Assembly (NCBI GenBank): GCA_009602735.1 | Contig: WELA01013853.1 | Span: forward strand, 443,404 to 507,403 | Source of the DNA: Mesotaenium endlicherianum | Taxonomy: Eukaryota; Streptophyta; Zygnematophyceae; Zygnematales; Mesotaeniaceae | DNA length: 64,000 bases | Reading direction: 5' to 3' | Shown here: piece by piece, positions 1-10,064 of the stretch | Layout: each line of letters starts with the position of its first letter | How positions within the stretch are numbered: the stretch's first letter is position 1 | Translations under genes and position numbers: made by a program | Notes under the pieces: generated by a model | What the model was told of the DNA's origin: nothing | The model's input: only the letters and a program-made list of their open reading frames with translations | Database searches by the model: none

Positions 1-19
1 CCCCCCCCCCCCCCCCCCC
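1..19. repeat. Poly-C run at window edge
   Basis: Nineteen C in a row open the window. This looks like the edge of an assembly gap or a homopolymer tract. The reading frame of the first gene stays open upstream through this area, so a missing 5' part of that gene cannot be excluded. Confidence 0.8.
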
Positions 20-113
20 ACATACATTCCTAGAACAATGGGGCGGGAGTGAGACACACCCATGCAATGCACCCTGCGCCAGTCGCACGCCTGAGCTCGC
101 CTCCGCTTGTCCC

Positions 114-3100
114 ATGGCACTGAACCCTGTGCCTCATTGGGCTGTGGTGCCATCTGGGGCGGGGTGCTTGACGATGGTGGTGCAGGCGGCACACGTGCCA
201 GAAGACGCGGCAGCGACGGGGGCGGGCGAGTCGGCGCTCACTGTGGGGCGCATCGCTGGCACCTCGCAGGCGGCGCTCTCGGGCGGCTACTTCAAGGTGC
301 CTGCCTGCCTGCCTGCCTGCCTGCCTTCTGCTGTCACGGCTGCTGCTGCTGCTGGTGCTGCTGCTGTGGGTGCTGCAGGCAAGTGCTAGCTTGAGGGTTG
401 CACTGGGGGAGCTGCCGGGGAGGGATTTGGGAGCTTTGAAGTTGTTATTTTTGCTAGCAAGTGCCCCGCGGTCATACTCGTTGCCTCCTGGGCACTCTCT
501 GGTGGCCGTAGCAGCAGTGGCATTCCCAGTAGCACCAGCGGCTGCTGCTGCTGCCGCCGCCGCAGCAACAGGAGCAGGAGCAGCAGGAGCAGGAGTTCAT
601 GGCCACCAGCTTCAGCTTCAGCGTATGCGGGAGGAGCTGAGGAGCAGAGGAGCAGGCAGAGCGAGAGTGGGAGTGTAACGCTTTGGCGGGACGGGGAGCG
701 GGAGCAGGTCCAGGAGTACAAGGGCGCGGGGGAGAGGGCCAAAGTGGTGGTGGTTGCGTTTGGCAGCGCCCCCGGTGTGCCCAACTGGTGGGTGCCCCCC
801 TGCCCTCCCCCTCCCCTCCCCTTCCAGATGCTGCTCCAGAGGAGCGTTGAGACACAGACTTAGTATTGAAGGGCCTGGGCCGGCGTCTCCGCGCGCACAT
901 AGGGACACCAACAAGCTAGGGCACCTTGGAGTGGCCCGGCAAGCGAGGGGAGGGAGAGTGAGGAGAGATGAGGTGCCCTGAGAGGCAAAGCCTTGGGCTG
1001 GACTGATGAGTGGGCCGCGGACGGAGGGAGGGGAGAGGGTGCAGGGGCGGGTTGTTGCGCAAGATCCGGGCGGCCATGGAGGCGGACGGCACGCCCGCCG
1101 CTTTCGACACCCTCTTTGTCGTGGACCCTGCTCGCTCGTGGTTCACGCACGGCCCCCGAGGCCACAGCGAGGCTGCGCCACTTGGTGCGTCGACAGCGGG
1201 AGACAAGAGCGAGGGGCCAGCAGAGGCAGCTGCTGCGCATGACACTCTGCCAGGTGGCGGCGCAGTGGGAGGAGAGGAGGGGGGCAGCTTGGGAGCGTAC
1301 TACCGGGAGGAGCTGAGTGCGGCCGTGGGGTCCTACGAGAGGGTGGTGATGCTGGGCGACTCCATGGGGGCCTCCGCATCCCTGCTCTTCTCCCCCCTTG
1401 CTCACACAGTCATCGCCTTCTGCCCTCAGGTGCTCCCTCTCTCCCTCTATCTCTCTCAACCCAATCATGAGTGTCTCTGCTGCTGGCTGTTCTCCTATTT
1501 GCCACTCCAAGCGTATTCAGCTTGAAAGTCTCAGCAGTGGTAAGGGGTTGGTGGCCCCGACCGTCAAGATGTGGGGCGGGAGGGGCGGTGCTTCTTTCTC
1601 TTCATTTGCTCCATCGTCGGCGCCACCTGTCTCCCGAGCCTCATGGCAGAGAAGACTTGGGCCCTCGGCCCGACTCTCCTTCCGGCCATCTTTTTGTTGC
1701 TCCCTTTGTCAATGTGCATGTTTCTTGGCTGGGCTTTGGCTGTCAGTCCTGTGTGTCTGCAAGTGTTGTCTGTATGCCTGCTTGCCTGCGTCGCTGCCTG
1801 GCTGTCTGCGAAGTGAAGCCCGGGTGGAGGCAGCGATGGCTGGGCAGGATGATGCCGGGCCAGGCCTTGCGACTGGCCCCCTTCTGATGGTGGCCCACAG
1901 CTCCAACATCTGCTCTTTCTTATACCCTCGCAAAATGCAAGGTGGTCCAAGCATGCACCCATCTGCTCACCAAGTGACAGCTGCAGCAACAGCAGCAGGA
2001 GCAGCAGCAGCAGGCGGACGGACACATCACGTCAGAGAAATATAAAGGGCAAGAGAACAGCGGCATGTGACTTACCACCCACAAGCTTGGCCTTGGGCTT
2101 GCTGCTCTCCTACCTACCTCCCTCTTTCTTCTCTCTCTGCTCTCTTCCGCCTGTGATGCCCCGGGCCTGATGTGACAGGTAGACTTGTCGAGGGCTGCAA
2201 TCAAGCCGGGGAAGGACCAGCAGTGGCTGGCGGCATACCACGAGCAGCTGGTGGCGGCCGTGGCGGGCTCCCGCGCGCGCGTAGCGGTGCACTGCGGCAG
2301 CTGGTCCCACGACATCGACCAGGCCCGCCTCCTGTCTCCCCTGCAGCAGGTGCGTTGCTCGCATGAGCACGCGCGCGCGCGCTCGTGTGCGGGTGTGGGT
2401 CTGGTGTGGGTTGCGAGCCGTGAAACTTGTGTGGAATGGAGTTCAAAGAGGTGGCAGCTCTAATCCAGAATGTGGCTACTTTGAATGTCAAACAAATTCA
2501 AAGTATGGCACCCCCACTCCAGATCCCTGAGCACTCCATCAGAGTCAAGAGCAGGGTCAACAATGAGTCTACTCCACTGCCAACTCTAGACTCTCTGTCA
2601 TTGTCGCAATCTTTCTGACTCTTAGGGTGTCGGTTCAAGTCCATCAGCCCCTCCCGCAATCCATACACCCTTCTGATCCTCTTCGCGAAGGGCCTTCAGC
2701 GTGCCTGTGCGCACTGGGCAGCCATAGATGTAAGGCAACATGTGCTTCATGCTTGGGGTCCCTTTCTCCCAATGAATGTGGTACGTGTGAGTTATAAGGG
2801 AATAGCCTTCCGCCGCTCCTCGGAGGCCATACAAGTGTGGGCTATGGCTAACGGGGTGGCTAAGGGCCCTCCCTACACCACCATGGCTGACTCCCACCTT
2901 TGATCAATCCAATTGATGTAGTTTTGTTTTGGACAACTTGCCCAACCTGAGGGCTTATGACGTGCTCCAGTGACTGCGCACCCTCCAGAACAAGCGCTTC
3001 CAGACATGTCCTCTGTTGCACTTGGGAATATCGTGAGGTAAAGGGATGCCATAATGCAACAAGTTATATTCTACAGCGTCAGCTTATGTTGGGCTTCTTG

Positions 3101-3607
3101 TGGCAGCGGGTAGGCAGAGCAGGCTTTGCTTCATATGGGAGTGCAATGCGTAAGCGCATCTGCGCACTTCAGCTCTGGCTTTTGTTACATGATTGTTCCA
3201 GTCCTCTGACAAAGTAGGTACCAAAGAAGGTGCAGACAGTAGAAGAGCTTCAAATGTTTGTCTCAGCATTTTGTCGTCCTATGAGTCGCCTTCTGCATCA
3301 CGTCTTGCGCTCCACGTCTTGCGCTCCACCTAACAGTCACTTGGCCTGCAATGTGAGGAGGAGAAATAAACAACAGCTTTCTCCTTTTGGCGTCTAGAGG
3401 CTCGTAGCATCTTAGAATTTTTATGTAACGCCCGTTTGCCCCAATTTGTCCTCATTTGGTTGATGCTTGGTGTGATGGATGATGTGGCAGGTCAACGTGG
3501 TCATGCATCCCGTGAATGATCACCGGCTAGCCCTAGAGCTCGACAACGACGGTAAACTGGTGCCACTTGTGCGAGAGGAAATAGAGCTGCACCTAAAGTC
3601 CTTGTGA
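114..3607 (+). CDS. Alpha/beta-hydrolase-fold protein, five exons
   Basis: Five exons join in phase: 114-296, 660-787, 1045-1429, 2179-2349 and 3491-3607, giving about 327 residues and a TGA stop. All introns start GT and end AG. Exon 3 carries GLLRKIRAAME, then FDTLFVVDPARSW, and ends in the nucleophile elbow G-D-S-M-G with a following AFCPQ segment. Exon 5 supplies a candidate catalytic His in HPVNDHRLAL. This layout (VVDPARSW, GDSMG, sPQ, late NDH) resembles a little-studied group of predicted hydrolases in bacteria and algae; that match is from memory. The substrate is unknown and no signal peptide or membrane segment is seen. The ATG at 114 is the first in-frame ATG, but the frame is open upstream, so the true start may lie outside the window. 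The frame is uninterrupted, unlike most coding stretches here, so I read it as a live host gene. Exon edges are inferred from splice signals and phase, not from transcripts. Confidence 0.78.
297..659 (+). repeat. Simple repeats in intron 1
   Basis: Intron 1 holds a (TGCC)n tract near 299-327, a GCT-rich tract near 338-375 and GCT/GCC plus CAG/GGAGCA runs near 537-600. These give long spurious reading frames rich in Cys, Leu or Ala on both strands. Confidence 0.75.
2350..3490 (+). other. Long intron 4 of the hydrolase gene
   Basis: This 1141-bp intron is less GC-rich than the flanking exons. It carries no convincing coding domain. A GGTTCAAGTCC stretch near 2632 resembles a tRNA B-box, but no partner A-box or cloverleaf was found. 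Confidence 0.5.
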
Positions 3608-4680
3608 TCATCCAGTCACATCTACTCCTATGAGCCTTGAGCAGATTTAGGTGCTACAACGTAAGCACAATATGAGGTGACGGCTTTGGGTCTCACTTGT
3701 CTTCAAATGTATGCAAGTATTTATTTGTTAACAATATTTCACCTGACCCAATCGCCGCAAGTTGGCTGTTCAAAGCCTTCTGTTTCTCTGAAAAGGTCAA
3801 TAAGCGTGGGGCTTCCATTGGACTACCCGCATATAGTAACTTTTGGGGCCTCTGGGTCACCGCTTTTTACTGTATATTCAATGTTGATCAACTCTCAACT
3901 AGGGTGACAGTGTGTTTGACGGAAGTCAAGAAGATGATGTGCCTCATATAAATAAAAAATTGGTACGTCTTATGTATTGTAACTAAATAGATAGAGATGA
4001 TTGAAAGGATAGCTAGCGTTTGTGCAACAACAAAAGATTGAAATCACCCTGTCAAGGATCGCACATGCGATTCCACAAAGGACTTCTGTTTTGCATATCG
4101 TCAACATGTCCAAGACAATCATTCACTTTTGTACACTTACGTTTTAAGTAGCGTAGCTTCCAGACTAGCGTCATCAAACCATCTTGAGCACCTTTCAGCT
4201 TGGATATTGGATTACTAAGTAGCCGACTCATTAAAGAGCATGATATGGTACATGCGTTTTGAAAAAATCAAGACATGCATAGGGAACACGGTAAACTTCC
4301 TCCAAATTCATTGGTGCAACTGTGGCCCTTCATAGTAGCAAGTATTTCAAAGTAAATACACACCTAAAAGGGAAAGGAGAGGCTTTCGTTGACCGTGAAA
4401 AATAGGAGAAAAGCAATGGGTAAACCCGTGAAGTATTACTTCGCAATCCTTTTATTGATTTAATCTTATTCTACGGAACATGTTGAATGCTTTTTGTTCT
4501 GCTTTTATCCTACGGCGCCATGGATGGGCTGGGCAACACTAGCTTCTACTGTCTAACATCTTAGCCTGCATTGAAGAACTGTTTGCAAATCACAAATGAG
4601 TCGTTTTAGCGTCACAATTGTCAGGTTCAATTTGTGTGACAGCAGTCTCACTTGCTATGATTGGTTTTGGCATGTTTGCA
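3608..4680. other. Gene-free, AT-leaning stretch
   Basis: No reading frame here shows a recognisable domain. Composition drops from the GC-rich gene to AT-rich DNA right after the stop codon. Part of it must be the 3' UTR of the hydrolase gene, but no poly(A) signal could be assigned with confidence. Confidence 0.5.
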
Positions 4681-5075
4681 TTAGTATGTCACCAAACTTG
4701 CAACATGCATGTTTCAAAGTATCAATCTATGTGCCCCAATATGAAAATACACGTGCTTCTCCAGAAGTCCATCTTGGGGTGCCCTCAAGACGGAGCAATG
4801 GCCCCAACTAAAGTTATTTTTGAGTGCCACGAGAATCCAGTTTGCGTGACCCTTGAAAAGGTCAAATATGCGTGTCCCGAAGAAGTAGCTTTGCAAACCC
4901 CTTGCCCCACAACGCAACTTCAAGTGCCCGTAGTGAAAGTAGACTAGCGTGCCCTCATTGTATCACTTCACGTGTCCCTAGGTACGCCAATGTGCATGCC
5001 CTCAAAAACAGGAATTTTGCGTGCCCCTAGTTGAAATTGATTTGCATGCGCCCAGATTGTAGCTGCCCGCGCCTC
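4680..5075 (+). repeat. Degenerate 24-bp minisatellite, core GTGCCC
   Basis: A core resembling GYGTGCCCY recurs about every 24 bp. Core positions include 4686, 4708, 4731, 4753, 4779, 4801, 4823, 4846, 4872, 4902, 4924, 4949, 4972, 4996, 5021 and 5046. Spacers are A/T-rich, often like TTGAAATTNATTT. Copies are strongly diverged, so the array is old. A reading frame crosses part of it but looks like a by-product of the repeat. Confidence 0.65.
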
Positions 5076-5079
5076 TAGA

Positions 5080-5420
5080 CAGCAGTTCGTGACATTGCAT
5101 GTGTTTTAGTTGTAGTGAGATTTAGTTGTAGTGAGATTCTGGTATAATTATGGAATGAAGGAAAAAATAAAAGCAATAAATAACATATCAAACACAGACA
5201 CATACATATATGTAAACAAGAAAACAAGAAATGTAAGGATTAACTTTCAAATTCCATATTTAAGAAATGCTCACAATGTCTCAAAAGCTAAAAAATAAGC
5301 AAGTTGAGAAATTGTAATATTGGAAACCTATGATGAGGAAACTTGAAGGTGTTTCTCTTCTACCCACTCTTCTTCAACATCATTTTGCAATACCTATCAA
5401 TTATGCTATTGTGTCCACAA
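5080..5420. other. AT-rich spacer
   Basis: This A/T-rich stretch contains a small direct duplication (TTTAGTTGTAGTGAGAT, near 5107-5140) and no coding evidence. Confidence 0.4.
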
Positions 5421-5424
5421 TTGC

Positions 5425-5640
5425 TGCACACCAGCAGCGTCGCCAGAAGGCAGATGATGCGTGGGAGCACCGCAAGCTCATGCCCACGCACGTGCGGGCG
5501 CATGACTGGCTGGCTGGCTGGCTGGTTGGCTGGGCTGGAAGAAGTGCCCTGACAGCGAGCACGTGTACGGCCGGACTGCGCGGGTGGCCAGCAGCAAACA
5601 CGCGACGACGCACCTGGCGATCATCGTCGTCAGCTGCCCA
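5425..5640 (+). CDS. Possible exon(s) of an unknown gene
   Basis: After an AG near 5432 a frame reads QRRQKADDAWEHRKLMPTHV and enters a (GGCT)n tract that encodes W, L, A and G. Just beyond, in another phase, a frame reads KKCPDSEHVYGRTARVASSK and on into a short hydrophobic end. Codon use is similar to the hydrolase gene. The phase change falls in or near the GGCT microsatellite, so an intron or repeat slippage could lie between the two pieces. I do not recognise the family; transcripts would be needed to call a gene. Confidence 0.3.
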
Positions 5641-5935
5641 CACACACGCGCGTACATGCACACACGTGTGCAGGCGCACGTGCCCACGCACACCCCTCCT
5701 GCACCACCCCCATGCGCGCGCCTACTAGTCCGCCCACTCTCCTGCCCGCGAATGCCCTTACACTGCCACACACGCACACACCCAATCCCTGCCCGCCCGC
5801 CGCACATGCACACACCTTCACGCACACAGGATTGCACACTCGCGGACGTGTGCGCGCACGCACGTGCCTGCCGGCCGGCGCACACACACGACGCGCGCAC
5901 AGTCGCCCCCCCTCCCCCCCCCTCCGCAGACCCCA
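5630..5935. repeat. Alternating CA/CG low-complexity tract
   Basis: Nearly continuous alternation of purine and pyrimidine (CACACACG, GCGCGTACATGC and similar) continues into C-rich DNA. It generates long Thr/His/Pro/Arg frames on both strands that are not believable proteins. Such alternation is known to favour left-handed Z-DNA. Confidence 0.65.
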
Positions 5936-6751
5936 TCAAGACAGGTGCCGCCGCTGCCGTCCGACCCCCGCACACAACCCCCAGACAGGCGCCCCCAAGG
6001 CAGTAAGTGAGCTCCTGCGCCACCCACCACTCCTGCCAGCTGCAAAGTGGCTGCTGGAGGCTCCTGCCTGCTGCTGCTGCTGCCAGCACGACGTGGCCCT
6101 TCTCGGCCTCAGGCTGGCTGCCCCCCCTGCCGCTGCTGTAGCGGCCCCACTTGTCTGCGGCCCGGGGCCAAGGGGGTGCCAGGTGGCATTGCCACGCCTC
6201 GGTCCGACGCGGGGGCACCCGGCACCCCGCAGCCGCAGTCTGCACCTGGGAGGGACAATACGACGGGGACAATGGCCGCCTCTCGCCCGTCGTGCCAGCT
6301 GGCAGCCCGCCGGCGTGCTGCACTGCTGCTGTGCTTGTGCGCCAGCCACTCCTGCCTCTTCCTCAGGCCCAGGAGAGCCTTGCCCTCCTGCTGCCAACGT
6401 GCCCCCAGCCGCCAACGCCCCTCCACGCGCGGCCAGCCCCTGCTCCTCCCCCCCGATCCTTCCCCACCCGACACTCTGCCAGCCGCCTGCGGGCCCCCGC
6501 GGTCCAGCTCAGCATCCGAGCCGACAGCTGGCGCTGCCGTGTGGCTCGCCCCCCCATGACAGGCTGTCGCCACTGTACCCATACCCGGCTGCTGATCTGG
6601 CGCCGAAGAGAGCTGTGGGGGGGGCAAAAGCGAGGCCAGTAGCGACTGCGAGCTCGACACCCGACAGGCACGCAGACCAGACGCGCGGTCAGGAGGCCCG
6701 GAGAGAGGGCGAGGGCAAGGTAGAGGGGGGACACTCATCGAGGCTAGTCAG
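5936..6751. other. GC-rich stretch without confirmed gene
   Basis: This C/G-rich DNA gives several overlapping long frames on both strands (rich in Ala, Pro, Arg and Gly). None shows a domain, so most are by-products of base composition. It may be intron of the gene represented by the 6752-6901 exon. Confidence 0.4.
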
Positions 6752-6901
6752 GTCCCCGACAGCTGGTGGCAGAGCGCCTGCTTGGCTTTCCTCCTGAGCC
6801 CCCTCATTGGCCTCATAATGTTTGGAGCCAGGAGCCTGCTCGAGGGTTGCTACTTCGGAAGCACGCACTGGACCCCTGCTATTGCAGGCACCTACCTCCA
6901 G
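6752..6901 (+). CDS. Exon of an unrecognised membrane protein
   Basis: A 150-bp open block has an AG just before it and GTAACA just after it. It encodes 50 residues beginning VPDSWWQSACLAFLLSPLIG, with a hydrophobic helix over about residues 8-24, and ending in HWTPAIAGTYLQ. Length is a multiple of three and both ends are in phase 0. A possible next exon starts at 7118 after GTACAG, reads ITLHSQLCSSIW and stops at 7175-7177. Upstream exons could include the pieces near 5425-5640, but the link is not shown. I do not recognise the family. Confidence 0.4.
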
Positions 6902-6970
6902 GTAACAATCTGTGCACCAAGTAGTCTGTGTACCTTACTTCTTCCCCCCTATGAAGGTGAGGCATTGCAC

Positions 6971-7036
6971 TCTTATAGTCTTTCTGGGAGTTCAACGTCA
7001 GGTTCTTACAGTCTTTCTGGGAGTTCAGCGTTAGGT
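6971..7036 (+). repeat. Two-copy 33-bp tandem repeat
   Basis: Two copies starting at 6971 and 7004 share TAGTCTTTCTGGGAGTTCA, with one change early in the motif in the second copy. The repeat lies just after the putative membrane-protein exon. Confidence 0.7.
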
Positions 7037-7384
7037 TTTGTGGGGAGCCTATGGCGGGTTTGAAAAGGTTGGGGTCGTGTGCGGTATTGCATGTGAACAC
7101 TAACCTAAAAAGTACAGATTACATTGCACAGCCAACTTTGCTCTTCCATCTGGAACGCTGCTGCTAGAGGCTCCTGAAATCGACGATGGAGATTGAGCTT
7201 CGAGGAGTACCCTTGCTCTCTATTGCAGAGGGTGCTCCTGTTGCAACTCAAGAGGTCTTTTGTGAAGCTCATTAAGATTCATCATCAAAGCATTCACTTG
7301 AAAAGTCAGTCAGCTTATGCACAGCTTACGTTGGCTTAACTAGGAGCCTGAAATAGCCTTCAGACACCTGGCTTCAGCAAGTTA

Positions 7385-7480
7385 TTTCCACCCCACCCCT
7401 GCTATCCATCTTGTCGCAACCCCCACCTTCCCTCTTTTTGACCGCCATCCCTCTTTTTGTCCCCTACTATCCCTCTTTTC
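7385..7480 (+). repeat. 22-bp minisatellite, left part
   Basis: Units like CCATCCCTCTTTTTGTCC recur about every 22 bp. The array stops at the left end of the inverted-repeat element and resumes on its other side, so the element appears to have landed inside the array. Confidence 0.65.
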
Positions 7481-8465
7481 GGGGAGAATTACAAACTACC
7501 CCTCCCAACTTTCATAACTACAAAATCTACCCCTGTTTTCAAACTAATCTCAAAATTACCCCTCGCGCATGTAAAGGGCGTCCACGTAGGCCTCACGAAC
7601 AAATGACGTGCCACATGAATTCGCACGAAACCCTACCTGACACTCCCTTTTCTCATTTCTTTCCAAAATCTTCAACCACCACTTTTCTAACTGACCCACC
7701 TTCACGTCCACACTGCCCAAGGACGCCAAATTTTGGGCGCACTCTCTTCTTGCTACCTCGCTCTCTGCCTTTATTAAACTCTTTTAAGTGCGCAAAACCT
7801 CTTCGCCGCGCCTCCAATTTCAACACGATTCGTCATCTCCATAGCTGAGTCCTAACGGCGGCGGGTTAGGCAAGCCTCCACTAGTGCTCGGAATACGAGT
7901 CCATGTAGTAAAATAATCCCCTTCAATGTCGAAATTGTTTCTAAATTATTCTTCAAGTCGGGTAATCCTCCATCATACCACAAAGTCTTATAACCCAATG
8001 AAGTGCGTTGTCACATCCTCAACAGTAATGTGCCATTAGATACTAACCCCTTTGCTAGGCCTCTACACTTAGCTTGTTGTGACTCCTTTGCTATGCGAAA
8101 TAGCAGGGAATGAGATGAATATAGTCTGTGAACATACAGGGTTTAGAAAATGAAGGCGCAAGAAATAGGTGAAAAAAATAAGAGGGACCAATTTTTTGGC
8201 GTCGTTGGGCACTTTGTTTCGTGATGGTGGGTCAGCTAAAAGTGTGGTTATGGCAGATTTTAGAAACCAGTTGCAAACAAAAGAGAAAAGGGAGTGTCAG
8301 GTGGGGTTTCGTGCAAATTCGTGTGGCACGTCATTTGTTCGTGTAATGCCTACATGGACGCCATTTACATGCGCGAGGGGTAGTTTTGTAATTAGTTTGA
8401 AAATAGGGGTGGATTTTGTAATCATGAAAGTTGGGAGGGGTAGTTTTGTAATTCTCGTACCCCCC
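7481..8465. mobile_element. Mutator-like foldback element 1 (non-autonomous)
   Basis: Left arm (about 7481-7740) and right arm (about 8195-8465) are imperfect inverted copies of roughly 250 bp. Both arms contain GAATTACAAA near the outer edge and a block with ATGACGTGCCACA further in. The interior (about 7745-8190) codes for nothing recognisable. Long inverted repeats with an unrelated short core fit a non-autonomous Mutator-like element. The target duplication cannot be told apart because the insertion site is a tandem array. Confidence 0.6.
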
Positions 8466-8745
8466 TAATCCCTCTTCTCGTAAACCCCCCCAGCCCTCTT
8501 TTCGTCCGCCAACCCTCTGTTCATACTCTGCTATCACCCCCTTATCCCTCATTTCGTAACCCCCGTTATCCCTCTTTTCGTCCGCAAACCCTCTTTCCGT
8601 ACTATGCAGTCCATCTTTTCGTAACCTCCGCCATCCCTCTTTTCGTCCGCCATCCCTCTTTTCGTACCCCGCTATCTCTCTTTTCGTAACCCCCGCCATC
8701 CCTCTTTTTCGTACCCTTCTATCCAAATTCGTACCCTGCTACCCA
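8461..8745 (+). repeat. 22-bp minisatellite, right part
   Basis: About a dozen units such as CCCTCTTTTCGTAACCCCCG and CCCTCTTTTCGTCCGCCATC alternate. They continue the array seen left of the inserted element. Units vary by single bases and small length changes. Confidence 0.7.
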
Positions 8746-8874
8746 AAAGTAGCTGTAAAGGGTAAAGTCACTCTCAAAAAAAGTCAAGGTCAATGTTTGA
8801 CTCAATAGTTAAAACTAAAGACTCAGCGACCCCATAATGGTTGTCAAAAGAACTTTAAATAAGACTTTCAAGTA

Positions 8875-9805
8875 GGGGTAATTACCAAACTAGCACTCCA
8901 AGTTTCGTTAATTTCAAAATCTAGCACTCCAAGTTTCATTATCACAAAACTAACACTCGCACATGTAAGGTGAGGCCACGTAGGCCTTACACGATCGAAT
9001 GACGTGCCACGCAAATTCGCACGCGACCTGATACACCACTTCTCTCTTTTGTTTCCGAAATCTTCCACCACCACTTTTGTAATTGACCCACCTTCGCAAT
9101 CCAAACTGCCCAACGACGCCAAATAATTGGTCCACATGTATTTTTCAACCCTTTGCAGGACGTAAGCTGCTACACTTGAGCGCATAGACCAAGCGTAGAC
9201 AAAGCAAGGCGATAAATTAGTATGTATAGCTAGGCACGACGACGTATGGCAGGCATACAACAACAATAGGCATAAAATGCTTGAGGGAAGTAGTAAAGAG
9301 AGACGCTAGTGTGTTCGCAAATTTGCGAACAATGGTCGAGAGGAAGGAGGGGAGTAAGGGAGGCCATAGCGAGCTCCTATTGAGTGGCGAGCAGCTCAAT
9401 GGCGAGCAGCTCAATCATATCGGTAGTGCTAGTATAGCAAGTCAACTCACATGCAGCGATCAAACTATTACATACAAAATAATTAGGATGTAGGGTTTAG
9501 CACGAGAGCGAGCAGGCCAAGCTCAGTAAGTCTGAAGACGCGGCTGAGCTCAGGCGAAACTTCAAGATCGAGGCAGGGGCAGTTTTGGTCAGTTACAAAA
9601 GTGGTGGTGGAAGAATTTGGAAATGAAAAAGAGAAGTTGTGTGTCAGGTAGGGTCGCGTGCGAATTGGTGTGGCACATCATTTGATCATGTAAAGACTAC
9701 GTGGCCTCACCTTACATGTGCGAGTGCTAGTTTTGTGATAACGAAGCTTGGAGTGCTAGATTTTGAAATGAACAACATTTAGAGTGCTAGTTTGGTAACT
9801 ACCCC
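8875..9805. mobile_element. Mutator-like foldback element 2, 9-bp target duplication
   Basis: The left end begins GGGGTAATTACCAAAC and the right end closes with the inverted copy GTTTGGTAACTACCCC. Arms extend about 250 bp (roughly to 9130 on the left and from about 9590 on the right). Directly outside both ends lies the same nine bases, TTTCAAGTA, at 8866-8874 and 9806-9814. A 9-bp duplication plus long inverted repeats is the hallmark of Mutator-like elements. No transposase frame is visible, so it would depend on one elsewhere. Inner arm sequences (ATGACGTGCCAC, AATTCGCACG, GACGCCAAA) are shared with element 1, so the two belong to one family. Confidence 0.8.
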
Positions 9806-9814
9806 TTTCAAGTA

Positions 9815-10064
9815 ATCACGAAGAGGGTATGCTTAGCAGTCTCTTGGATGGGTAGGAGAGAGGATGGGGAAGTAGGAATCGTGAGGAAGTCGGTAGGACA
9901 GAGCGTTTTGGTAAAAATTTTGGCCCGCAAAAACAAACACCATTCCAAACACCCGGAGGGGGGGCCTCATAAACCCTAATTGGATCCTCTAAAAAGTCGA
10001 CCTGCAAATAGAAAAAGTCCTACCCTTTCCGGGAATCCATGCAGTGCTTGTAATTTGTACGGTT
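9815..10064. other. Spacer without gene
   Basis: This short stretch sits between element 2 and the satellite. A minus-strand frame crosses it but shows no domain. Confidence 0.4.

Noticed and set aside
2590-2665. tRNA gene or tRNA-derived SINE in intron 4
   Set aside because: Only a B-box-like GGTTCAAGTCC is present. The T-arm does not pair and no A-box or cloverleaf could be drawn.
5478-6797. Long overlapping frames on both strands rich in Thr, His, Pro, Ala and Arg
   Set aside because: They follow the CA/CG and GC-rich composition and carry no domain.
7385-8745. CRISPR-like array
   Set aside because: Units are adjacent without unique spacers and the context is eukaryotic, so it is a minisatellite.
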